Positions 53,320-60,808 of a DNA stretch of 64,000 nt are shown one piece after another. A model generated the notes under the pieces. That model saw only the letters and a program-made list of their open reading frames with translations, made no database searches and was not told where the DNA came from. Within the stretch, counting starts at the first letter, position 1; each line of letters starts with the position of its first letter. Position numbers and translations under genes: made by a program. Source of the DNA: Paractinoplanes pyxinae (lineage in GTDB: Bacteria > Actinomycetota > Actinomycetes > Mycobacteriales > Micromonosporaceae); assembly GCF_026626335.1 (NCBI RefSeq), contig NZ_JAPNTZ010000011.1, forward strand, positions 285,647 to 349,646, in the 5' to 3' direction.

Positions 53320-53870
53320 GCCAGGGCCTGCCCGGCCGACTGGGTCTCGGTGGGCTGCGGGGCCGCGTGGTGGGTCAGCACGGCGCCGGTCATGAAGGTG
53401 CCGCCCACGGCCAGCGCGCCCAGGATGCCCAGCGAGATCTGCTGCTCGAGGTGGCCCTGGTGCCGGTAGTCGGACTCGGTGACCACCGTGGTGCGGCCGT
53501 TGTCGGTCAGCACGTACTGGCCGTCGCGCAGTTCCGCCTTCCCGTCCAGCCCGGCGAACGCCACCACCACGGCCAGCCAGAAGGCGAAGAACAGGACCCC
53601 GGCCAGCATGCTCGCCCAGTGCGGCACGTGCGGCGGCACCCACGAGGTGAGGCTCCACGGGCTGCGCGGGCGCGTCGTGCGGTAGTACCAGCGGTTGCCG
53701 ATCACCCCGGCGATGACACCGGGCACGCTCAGCGCGGCCGCCACCCCCACCGCCCAGCCGGTCGGCACCAGGCGCGCCCCGGCCACCAGCGTGGTGATCA
53801 GCACGGCCGACCACAGCAACCCGGCCGCGCACATCGCGCCGGACACGACCAACCACCGCTGCGAGATCAT
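53316..53870 (-). CDS. Hypothetical membrane protein
   Basis: I do not recognise this 184-residue protein. It has four probable membrane helices (about 5-27, 35-58, 84-104 and 146-165). A conserved-looking HWASMLAGVLFFAFWLAVVVAFAGLDGKAELRDGQYVLTDNG segment, with an extracytoplasmic loop, resembles small actinobacterial integral membrane proteins of unknown role. Its stop overlaps potC in CTAG. No operon partner is seen. Confidence 0.65.
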   Translation of the reverse strand: MISQRWLVVSGAMCAAGLLWSAVLITTLVAGARLVPTGWAVGVAAALSVPGVIAGVIGNRWYYRTTRPRSPWSLTSWVPPHVPHWASMLAGVLFFAFWLAVVVAFAGLDGKAELRDGQYVLTDNGRTTVVTESDYRHQGHLEQQISLGILGALAVGGTFMTGAVLTHHAAPQPTETQSAGQALA

Positions 53871-53912
53871 CAGTCCGGACGCTATCGGCCCGGCCGCCCC
53901 GGCGTGGGCGTT

Positions 53913-54656
53913 TCACCGAGAGCGCCCCACCTCGTACCGCAGCCACAGCGTGCCGTCGGCCTCGGTCTGCGACGACAGCAGGCGCAGCCGGGTCGGGAAC
54001 TCGCCGTCGGCCAGCGCCGGACCGTCGAACAGGCCCGCGCCCGTGCCGCCGATCGCGGCCGGCAGCACGATCAGCTGGATCTCGTCGACCAGCCCGGCCC
54101 GCAGCAGCGCGCCGTTCAGCCCGCCGCCGCCCGACGACACCACACAGGTGACCCCGAGCCGCGACCGCATCCGCCGCAGCGCCGCCCCCAGGTCGACCCG
54201 CTGGGCGCCGGCCACCAGGTAACTGATGCCCTCACGCCGCAGATAGGCCAGGTAGGCGGCCGGCGTCGCGTGCGAGACCAGCACGAGCAGGTGCTGCCCG
54301 CCGGCCTCTTTCATCGTCCAGCGCACCCGGCCCCGGCCGTCGACGACCGCGAACCACCGTGCCGCGTCGACGGCCAGGAAGTCGTCGTACACCTCGTCCG
54401 GCCCGGCCGGCGGCAGACCGGTCAGCGGGCCGGCCGACGGCGGCACCATCGACCCGCTGCCCTCGAGCGTGACGGTGGGGGAGTACAGCCGATCGAGCAG
54501 AGCGGTGCGCGCCTCCTCGACGGCCTGCGCACTGGGCGGCCGTAACGTCTCCCAGGTCTTGCCGTCATCGGTGGTCATCAGGGGCCGGTCACGTCGCAGG
54601 CTGACCCGCCCGTCGATCGACGTCGCCACGGACACGACTACGCGAGGCTTTTCCAT
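53913..54656 (-). CDS. RibD C-terminal/dihydrofolate reductase-like protein
   Basis: The 247-residue protein begins MEKPRVVVSVATSIDGRVSL, the opening of the RibD reductase domain, and contains GISYLVAGAQRVDLGAALRRM, VVSSGGGGLNGALLRAGLVDEIQLIVLPAAIGG, typical of the family that binds NADPH and reduces pyrimidine intermediates. As a stand-alone domain its substrate is unknown. AAGGAGGC precedes ATG 54656. The DNA glycosylase gene lies 20 bases upstream on the same strand. Confidence 0.85.
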   Translation of the reverse strand: MEKPRVVVSVATSIDGRVSLRRDRPLMTTDDGKTWETLRPPSAQAVEEARTALLDRLYSPTVTLEGSGSMVPPSAGPLTGLPPAGPDEVYDDFLAVDAARWFAVVDGRGRVRWTMKEAGGQHLLVLVSHATPAAYLAYLRREGISYLVAGAQRVDLGAALRRMRSRLGVTCVVSSGGGGLNGALLRAGLVDEIQLIVLPAAIGGTGAGLFDGPALADGEFPTRLRLLSSQTEADGTLWLRYEVGRSR

Positions 54657-54676
54657 GCCTCCTTGGTAGCAGCGAC

Positions 54677-55279
54677 CTACGACACTTTCCGGGGCGTGTG
54701 CCGCCGGTAGGCGCTGACCGTCGGGTCGCCCTTGATCCAGAACCGCCAGGGCACGTCGTGGGCCGAGGTCACCCCCACCCGCGGTCCCGCCTCGATGACG
54801 AACGGGGTGGCCGGGCCGGGCGTCACGGTGAGCGGGCCCGTGCCGTCGACCACCGACGTCCCGTTGGCGCTGCGGTCCAGGGCCAGCACCTGCATCAGCT
54901 TGGCCGGGCCGGCCGCGAGGCCGGTGTCCTTGCGCGCGGCGGGCCTTCTTTCCCGCGCGTACGCGTGACCCTCCACCACCTCGCCGGCGCGCAGCAACAC
55001 GGCGGCCGCCTTCCCCTGTTCGCCGCACACGATGTTGGCGCACAGATACATCCCGTAGATCTGATAGACGTACAGGAAACCGGCCGGCCCGAACATGACC
55101 GCGTTGCGATTCGTCCGCCCCCGGTGCGCGTGCGAAGCCGGGTCCTCGCCCAGCCCGCTGTAGGCTTCGACCTCGGTCAGGCGCACGGTGACCTGGTTGG
55201 CCGTGACGTGCCGGCCCAGCAACAGGCGTGCCGCCTCGTCCACCGCGCTCGCGGGCAGGTCCAGCCAGGATTCGTTCAC
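54677..55279 (-). CDS. 3-methyladenine DNA glycosylase (AAG/MPG family)
   Basis: The roughly 200-residue protein is a base-excision enzyme that removes alkylated purines. Family blocks are ARLLLGRHVTANQVTVRLTEVEAYSG with the catalytic Glu, SHAHRGRTNRNAVMFGPAGFLYVYQIYGMYLCANIV, and GPAKLMQVLALD. GTG 55279 is the likely start; GTG 55297 would add six residues. It is divergent from the HTH-repeat gene. The usual function is repair of alkylation damage in the cytoplasm. Confidence 0.88.
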   Translation of the reverse strand: MNESWLDLPASAVDEAARLLLGRHVTANQVTVRLTEVEAYSGLGEDPASHAHRGRTNRNAVMFGPAGFLYVYQIYGMYLCANIVCGEQGKAAAVLLRAGEVVEGHAYARERRPAARKDTGLAAGPAKLMQVLALDRSANGTSVVDGTGPLTVTPGPATPFVIEAGPRVGVTSAHDVPWRFWIKGDPTVSAYRRHTPRKVS

Positions 55280-55335
55280 CCGAACAGCCAAGCACACCGG
55301 TAAAACGCGCGATGATGGCGAGGCAGGGGGTGACG

Positions 55336-56094
55336 ATGCGACCCGATCCGGATCAGCTCCAGCGCTGGGTGCTGCGCGAACGAGTCCCGGCCGCCGAGGT
55401 GGGCAACCGGCTCGGGCTCAGCCGGGCCGCCGGCTACGGCTGGCTGCGCCGTTACGGCATCACCACCGGAAGCCTGTACGTGTCCCAGGAAAAGCTGACC
55501 CGGCTGTGGCGGGCCGGCATGCTGGCCTCCCGGGTCGCCACCGAGGTCGGCATCCCCACCGAGGCGGTGCGCGAGCGCCTGGTCGCCGCGGCCGTGCTGG
55601 TGCCCGATCGCAGCTACTTCGTGGTCGGCTCGCCGGAAGACCCGCTGCCCGAGCACCTGCTGCGCGACTGGGTCGTCCGCGAGGGCTTCACCGCCGCCCA
55701 GGTGGCCGCGCTCACCGGCACGACAGTGCGCCAGGTGCGGTACCGCCTGACCCGCTACCGCCTGGCGACCGGCCGGCCCGGGCCCGCGCCGCGCCTGCGC
55801 CGGCGGCTGCCCCGCGAGACGCTGATGGGGCTCTATCTGACCGAGGAGTTGAGCTGCCAGCGCATCGGCGAGCGGGAGGGAGTCAGCGCCGAGGCCGTGC
55901 GGGAACTGCTCAAGGAATACGGCATCCAGCGCCGTCCCGCGGGCAGCCGGGCCCGGCCCCAGCCCGTCCCGCCGCAGCAGGTCAAGCGCCACCGTCATCA
56001 GGAAACGCTCGACCGGGCCGAGGCCGCCCGCCGGCGGTCCATCGAATTGATCCGCGAGGCTCAGGCGACGATGGCCCGGTTGGCGGCCGCCTAG
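55336..56094 (+). CDS. Protein with four tandem helix-turn-helix repeats
   Basis: I find no named family. The 252-residue basic protein contains four similar HTH-like units at about 8-42, 54-87, 107-143 and 163-197. Each has the pattern AAxVxxxxGxxxxxVRxxLxxYxI (for example AAEVGNRLGLSRAAGYGWLRRYGI and AAQVAALTGTTVRQVRYRLTRYRL). The C-terminal 40 residues are a charged helix. It probably binds DNA as a multi-domain repressor or nucleoid-type protein. ATG 55336 has AGGCAGGGGG upstream. The stop shares CTAG with the next, convergent gene. Confidence 0.72.
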   Translation: MRPDPDQLQRWVLRERVPAAEVGNRLGLSRAAGYGWLRRYGITTGSLYVSQEKLTRLWRAGMLASRVATEVGIPTEAVRERLVAAAVLVPDRSYFVVGSPEDPLPEHLLRDWVVREGFTAAQVAALTGTTVRQVRYRLTRYRLATGRPGPAPRLRRRLPRETLMGLYLTEELSCQRIGEREGVSAEAVRELLKEYGIQRRPAGSRARPQPVPPQQVKRHRHQETLDRAEAARRRSIELIREAQATMARLAAA

Positions 56095-56882
56095 TTCTTG
56101 CGCCCCACCGCTCCGAAGATCGACGCCTCGACCGGGCTGGGGTGCTCCTCGGCCGCGGGGTCGGGCCGCCAGTCGGCGACCGGCGCGATCCCGGGCGTCA
56201 CCAGCTCCAGCCCGTCGAAGAACGAGGCGAACTCGTCCCGCGTACGCGGGTACACATCCGACCGGCCGGTGCGCAGCGACTCGTCCCAGTTCGCCTTGAG
56301 TTCCGGCGTGAGCAGGTCGGTGGTGGCGGCCGTCATGATCAGGTGACTGCCCGCGGGCAGGGCGTCGACCAGCGTCCGCACGATCCGCCGCGACTCCTCC
56401 TGCTCGGGCAGGAAGTGCACCACCGCGACCAGGATCAGCGCGACCGGCCGGGTGAAGTCGAGGATGTCGGCGGCGGCCAGGATCCGCTCGGGGTGGCGCA
56501 GGTCGTCCTCGAGGTAGCGGGTCTCGCCCTCGGGCGTGCTGGTGAGCAGGGCCCGGGCGTGGGCCATCACCATCGGGTCGTTGTCGACGTAGACGATGCG
56601 GGAGTCGGGCGCGACGCGCTGCGCCACCTCGTGCGTGTTGTCGGCGGTGGGCAGTCCGGTGCCGATGTCGAGGAACTGGCGTACGCCGGCCACGCCCGCC
56701 GCGTAGCCGACCGCCCGTCCCAGGAAGGCCCGGTTGGCCCGGGCCGCGATGCGAGCCGCCGGATACGACTTGGCCAGCAGATCGCCGGATTCGCGGTCGG
56801 CCGCGAAGTTGTCCTTGCCGCCCAGCCAGTAGTTGTAGCGCCGGGCCGGGTGGGCGACGCCGCTGTCGAACCTGTCGGTCAT
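56091..56882 (-). CDS. SAM-dependent methyltransferase (actinobacterial S-adenosyl methyltransferase family)
   Basis: The 263-residue protein starts MTDRFDSGVAHPARRYNYWLGGKDNFAADR, the opening of the actinobacterial SAM methyltransferase family (formerly DUF574). VRQFLDIGTGLPTADNTHEVAQ is the SAM-binding motif I and VYVDNDPMVMAHARALL motif II. Substrates are not known for the family. ATG 56891 would add three residues. It diverges from the CAP-domain pseudogene and overlaps the HTH-repeat gene at the stop. Confidence 0.9.
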   Translation of the reverse strand: MTDRFDSGVAHPARRYNYWLGGKDNFAADRESGDLLAKSYPAARIAARANRAFLGRAVGYAAGVAGVRQFLDIGTGLPTADNTHEVAQRVAPDSRIVYVDNDPMVMAHARALLTSTPEGETRYLEDDLRHPERILAAADILDFTRPVALILVAVVHFLPEQEESRRIVRTLVDALPAGSHLIMTAATTDLLTPELKANWDESLRTGRSDVYPRTRDEFASFFDGLELVTPGIAPVADWRPDPAAEEHPSPVEASIFGAVGRKN

Positions 56883-57000
56883 GGCGGCCATCCTAGATGG
56901 CTGTCGATCTTTAGATCTCCGTGAGCCGATCCTTAAGGAATCTTTAGCGGCGCTGGGCAGGCCCGATCCGCGACGCATAGTAGGGACGCGCTGTCCCCCT

Positions 57001-57789
57001 ATGCCCGAGGTGACCTTCCCCGTGTCGATGTCCGCTGCCGCCCGCTTCCGTTACACCCTGGCGGCCGGCGCCACGGCCGTGGTCATCGGGGCCGGCTTCA
57101 CCGTCGCCGGGCTCACCAAGCACGCGGACGCCGAGACGACCGCCACGGTCAACACCGGCGCCGACCGCGCGCTCGTCGTCGACGAGGGCACTGCCGAGCC
57201 GGCGCCGCCCACTCTCGCTCCGTCGCCGTCCGCCGGCTCCGCAACCCCCACCACGAAGCCCTCGGCCTCGAAGTCGCCGAGCCCCAAGCCGTCGAAGAAG
57301 AAGGCCACGGCCAAGCCGAAGCCCAAGCCGACGGCGACGAAGACGAAGAAGGCCGCCCCGCAGACCAGCGGCTCGGTCGCCGAGCAGGTGCTGGCCCACA
57401 TCAACGACGCCCGCAAGGCCGAGGGCCTGGGCACACTGAGCCTGGACGCCAACTTGTCGCGGGCCGCCGCCATCCACAACCAGCTGATGATCGACGGCTG
57501 CGGCCTGTCCCACCAGTGCTCGGGCGAGGGCGGCATCGGCGACCGGTTCAGCGACCAGGGCGTCAAGTGATCGGCCGCCGCCGAGAACATCGGCTTCGGT
57601 TCCAGCGGGGCCAGCAACGCGGACAAGATCAAGGCGGCCAACGGCCTCACCGACAGCATGCTGGCCGAGGTGCCGCCTGACGACGGCCACCGCAAGAACC
57701 TGCTGAACAAGGACCTCAAGCGAATCGGCCTGAGCGTCGTCCGCGACAGCAAGGGCGTCACCTGGATGGTGCAGGATTTCGTGAACTAG
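57001..57789 (+). pseudogene. CAP-domain (SCP/PR1-like) secreted protein, broken by one in-frame TGA
   Basis: The frame encodes a signal-anchor (about residues 10-30), a Ser/Thr/Lys/Pro-rich linker and a CAP domain opening AEQVLAHINDARKAEGLGTLSLDANLSRAAAIHNQLMIDGCGLSH. It stops at TGA 57568-57570. In the same frame the sequence continues SAAAENIGFGS, GHRKNLLNKDLKRIGLSVV and GVTWMVQDFVN to TAG 57787. CAP proteins have a tryptophan at this spot (WSAAxENI), so TGG to TGA is the evident lesion. The intact protein would be secreted; the truncated one lacks the C-terminal half of the domain. Start could also be GTG 57022 or ATG 57028. Confidence 0.82.
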
Positions 57790-58136
57790 CCCGATATCCA
57801 GGCGTGACCGGGGTGGACGAGGCGTAACGCGCTGTCGAGCCAGTCGCGCTCACTCACGGTGAGCCGGGGCGCGACCGCCGCGTAGTCCTGCTCGTCCTTC
57901 GGCCGCCGGTGCTTGGCCTTGAAGAGCAGAACCACTTCGGGGCTGAGGTAGGGGATCCCGTCGCGGTCCGTGCGCACGATTTCCCCGTACGGTCGTCGCA
58001 GGCTCGCATCCCGGCGGGAGATCCAGACGTCCCCGTCGTGCGGCTCCCGGAAGACGTCGAACCGCCAGGCCTCGGCCGCGGTGTCGTAGGCCCAGGTCTG
58101 ATGCCACGGCAGCCAGGCGTCGATGTCCGGTGTCAT
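57786..58136 (-). CDS. Truncated nucleotidyltransferase-like protein
   Basis: The 116-residue protein matches the C-terminal half of actinobacterial proteins related to LinA/AadA nucleotidyltransferases: WRFDVFREPHDGDVWISRRDASLRRPYGEI, IPYLSPEVVLLFKAKHRRPKDEQDY and WLDSALRLVHPGHAWISG. The N-terminal GG-W and acidic residues that form the active site are missing, so the gene is probably a remnant. It overlaps the CAP pseudogene at CTAG. Whether it is expressed is uncertain. Confidence 0.6.
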   Translation of the reverse strand: MTPDIDAWLPWHQTWAYDTAAEAWRFDVFREPHDGDVWISRRDASLRRPYGEIVRTDRDGIPYLSPEVVLLFKAKHRRPKDEQDYAAVAPRLTVSERDWLDSALRLVHPGHAWISG

Positions 58137-58158
58137 ACCGGCAGCCTAGAGTTCTCGC

Positions 58159-58668
58159 GTGGCCAAGATTCTCAAGTCCTTGCTGCGCCGGGTGGCGGAG
58201 GTTGTCGCCCCACCTCGCGCCCCCCAGCAACAGCCCGCGCCCGCGCCGCGCCCGAGGCCGCAGGGCCAAACTCACCCGCGGCATGTGCCGACTCACGAGC
58301 GCGGCCGGCGCATCGAGTATTCGCCCAATCTGGACGGCGATGCCGATCCCGGCGAAATCGTGTGGACCTGGGTGCCCTACGAGGACGACCCGAACCAGGG
58401 CAAGGATCGCCCGGTCCTGGTGGTCGGCCGGTCCGGTCGTACGGTCCTGGGCCTGATGCTCTCGTCGAAGGACCGCCGCGACGGCGAGCACAACTGGCTC
58501 CCCCTGGGCACCGGCGCCTGGGACAAGGAGGATCGCCCGAGCTGGATCCGCCTCGATCGGGTGATCGAGGTCGACCACGACGGCATCCGCCGCGAGGGCG
58601 CCATCCTCGACCGTTCCCGTTTCGACGAGGTCGCCGCTCGGCTACGCCAGGAGTACGGCTGGCGCTGA
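58159..58668 (+). CDS. PemK/MazF-like protein
   Basis: The 169-residue protein has a Pro-rich N-terminal extension (about 15-45), then a PemK-like barrel: GEIVWTWVPYEDDPNQGKDRPVLVVGR with the usual KxRPxLVV block, LGLMLSSKDRR and WIRLDRVIEVD. No antitoxin gene is next to it, so it may be a stand-alone domain with a housekeeping or regulatory role. It has a GTG start. It diverges from the truncated nucleotidyltransferase gene. Confidence 0.75.
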   Translation: MAKILKSLLRRVAEVVAPPRAPQQQPAPAPRPRPQGQTHPRHVPTHERGRRIEYSPNLDGDADPGEIVWTWVPYEDDPNQGKDRPVLVVGRSGRTVLGLMLSSKDRRDGEHNWLPLGTGAWDKEDRPSWIRLDRVIEVDHDGIRREGAILDRSRFDEVAARLRQEYGWR

Positions 58669-58720
58669 GCGCCCGCCGTTGGTGGACAGTCACCCGCGCG
58701 GACCGGATAGCGTTGACGCC

Positions 58721-59320
58721 ATGGATAAGGACGTAATGACCGGTTTCGGCGGGAAGCAGGCCTGGCTCGCCGTCCGGCACACCGCGGGGGTGAGCCCGGA
58801 ATCCGTGATCGCCGCCCTCGGCCTGCGCGACCTGGGCACCGTCCCCTGGCGCGACGGCATCGACCTTGCCCATCTCACCGACGACCGGGTGGCCGTCACC
58901 CCGCCGCTGACGGGCGCCCGCGACGACCAATGGGTGCTCGCCACCGGCCGCTGGCTGCTCCGTCCCGACGTCTCGGTCGACGTCGTCGAGCTGTCGGCCA
59001 CGCTCGCCGCCGAGGTGCAGTTCTTCGCCACCCACCGGGTCACGGAGCTGCACCGCTGGCAGCGCGCCGCCGAGGGTGAGCTGATCCGCACTTTCGGGTA
59101 TGTGGGGCAGACCGGCGAGGTCACGTCGTGGCACGGCGAGCCCGACCCGGCCGAACGCGAGGCCGGCCTGCCCGGCGAACTGGACGAGGAGACGACTGTC
59201 CTGGTGGGCGAGAAGGACGTGCTCGCCGTGGCCGGCGCCTGGAGCATCGACCCGACCACCCTGACCGGGCGCGCGGCGCCCGGCCCGCTGCGCGTCGGCG
59301 CGGCCGACGGAGAGGGCTGA
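58721..59320 (+). CDS. Conserved hypothetical protein upstream of adk-like gene
   Basis: I do not recognise this 199-residue soluble protein. It has no signal peptide or membrane helix. It reads as an alpha/beta protein with VAVTPPLTGARDDQWVLATGRWL and FFATHRVTELHRWQRAAEGELIRTFGYVGQTGEVTSWHGEPDPAEREAGLP, a pattern seen in small actinobacterial proteins of unknown function. It ends one base before the adenylate kinase-like start, so they are an operon. ATG 58736 is a possible later start. Confidence 0.65.
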   Translation: MDKDVMTGFGGKQAWLAVRHTAGVSPESVIAALGLRDLGTVPWRDGIDLAHLTDDRVAVTPPLTGARDDQWVLATGRWLLRPDVSVDVVELSATLAAEVQFFATHRVTELHRWQRAAEGELIRTFGYVGQTGEVTSWHGEPDPAEREAGLPGELDEETTVLVGEKDVLAVAGAWSIDPTTLTGRAAPGPLRVGAADGEG

Positions 59321-59321
59321 C

Positions 59322-59978
59322 ATGCGCAAATTCGTGATCATGGGAGTGCAGGGCAGCGGCAAGGGCACCCAGAGCGAACTGCTCTGCGCCGACCTCGACC
59401 TGGTGCACATCTCGGTCGGCGACATCTTCCGGTGGAACGTGCAGAACCACACCAAGCTGGGCGCCCAGGTCCGCCGCACGATGACCGCGGGCGAGCTGGT
59501 CGGCGACGACATGGTCGAGTCGGTGGTGCGCGAGCGCCTCGACCGGCACGACTGGAACTTCGGCTTCGTCATCGACGGTTTCCCGCGCAACGGGCGCCAG
59601 GCCGAGTTCTTCATGGAGAGCTACGACATCGACGCCGTCATCCACCTCGAACTGCCGGACGAAGAGGTACGCCGCCGCGTGCTCAGCCGCCGGCTGTGCC
59701 CCAACTGCGGCATGGACTACAACCTGATCGCCGACCGCCCCGAGGTCGAGGGCCGCTGCGACATCTGCGGGCACGAACTGATCCGCCGGGCCGACGACAC
59801 GCCCGAAGCCCTCGACGCCCGGCTGCGCGACTACCACGAGAAGACTCGCCCGGTGCTCGACATCTTCGGCCGCAAAGAGGTCATCCACGACATCGACGCG
59901 CACCCGTCGGCCGACGAGGTGCAGCAGTCCATCCGCCTGACGCTGGGCCTGCCCGACTACAAGCCCGCGTCCGCCTAG
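59322..59978 (+). CDS. Adenylate kinase-like nucleoside monophosphate kinase
   Basis: The 218-residue protein has the P-loop MGVQGSGKGTQSELL (8-22), the AMP-binding GFVIDGFPRNGRQAEFF block, and a zinc-binding LID with CPNC (about 127) and CDIC (about 147). It transfers phosphate between ATP and a nucleoside monophosphate. Its unusual MGVQGSGKGTQ and FRWNVQNHT differ from the ribosomal-operon adk of actinobacteria, so it is probably a second copy. GGAGAGGG precedes the start. The stop shares CTAG with the convergent ppk2. Confidence 0.9.
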   Translation: MRKFVIMGVQGSGKGTQSELLCADLDLVHISVGDIFRWNVQNHTKLGAQVRRTMTAGELVGDDMVESVVRERLDRHDWNFGFVIDGFPRNGRQAEFFMESYDIDAVIHLELPDEEVRRRVLSRRLCPNCGMDYNLIADRPEVEGRCDICGHELIRRADDTPEALDARLRDYHEKTRPVLDIFGRKEVIHDIDAHPSADEVQQSIRLTLGLPDYKPASA

Positions 59979-60724
59979 TAGGTGATGCCGCGCTTGGTCA
60001 GCTCGGCCTCGACGGCGTCACACACCGCCTCCACCACCGCGAACCGGGCGTAGTGCTTGTCATTGCCGGGGATGACCTGCCACGGCGCCCACGTCGGGTC
60101 GGTGCGCTCCAGCATTTCCTCGATTGCGGCCTCGTACGCGGGACGCTTCTCGCGGTTCCGCCAGTCCTCATCGGTGAGTTTCCACTGCCGCAGCGGGTCG
60201 CCCGACCTGTCCTCGAACCGGCGCAGCTGTTCCTCGGGCGAGACGTGCATCCAGAACTTGACCATGATCATGCCCTCGTGCACGAGTGTCCGCTCGAACT
60301 CCACGATCTCGTTGTACGCGCGGGACCACTGCTCCTTGGACGCGAATCCCTCGACCCGCTCGACCAGCACCCGCCCGTACCAGGAGCGGTCGAAGACGGC
60401 CATGCCGCCCCAGCCGGGCAGCTTCGGCCAGAAGCGCCACAGGAAGTGGTGCCGCTTCTCGTCGTACGTCGGGGCGGCGAACTGCGACACCCGGACGTGC
60501 CGCGGGTCGAGCGGGGCGACCAGCCGCTTGATGGCGCCGCCCTTGCCCGAGGCGTCCCACCCCTCGAAGACGCAGCACAGCGGCGGGCCGATCTTCTGCT
60601 CGCCGATCTGACCGCCGAGGAGCAGCCGCAGCCGCAGCAGGCGCTGCTGGGCCTCCTCGAGCCGGGCCACAGCCTTCTTCTTCGAGATGTCGATCGGCGG
60701 ATCACCGCTACCCAGGCGACTCAT
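59975..60724 (-). CDS. ppk2: Polyphosphate kinase 2 family protein
   Basis: The 249-residue protein has Walker A FEGWDASGKGGAIKRL (about 55-70), DPRHVRVSQFAAPTYDEKRHHFLWRFW, the Walker B/lid DRSWYGRVLVERVEG and NREKRPAYEAAIEEML. It matches class I PPK2, which uses polyphosphate to phosphorylate ADP, GDP or AMP. A longer frame to 60799 is not needed; ATG 60724 (MSRLGSGDPP) fits family length. It faces the adk-like gene and diverges from tyrS. Confidence 0.92.
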   Translation of the reverse strand: MSRLGSGDPPIDISKKKAVARLEEAQQRLLRLRLLLGGQIGEQKIGPPLCCVFEGWDASGKGGAIKRLVAPLDPRHVRVSQFAAPTYDEKRHHFLWRFWPKLPGWGGMAVFDRSWYGRVLVERVEGFASKEQWSRAYNEIVEFERTLVHEGMIMVKFWMHVSPEEQLRRFEDRSGDPLRQWKLTDEDWRNREKRPAYEAAIEEMLERTDPTWAPWQVIPGNDKHYARFAVVEAVCDAVEAELTKRGITY

Positions 60725-60808
60725 CCGTACAGCATGTCCTTGTCGGGCCACATCCGCATCGTCGAAACCCGGTGTCGCCGTCGATCGGCGGTGCGTCACA
60801 ATTTGCTG

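Noticed and set aside
57568..57570. TGA as selenocysteine codon in the CAP gene
   Set aside because: The family has Trp, not Cys, here and no SECIS-like hairpin is seen right after it.
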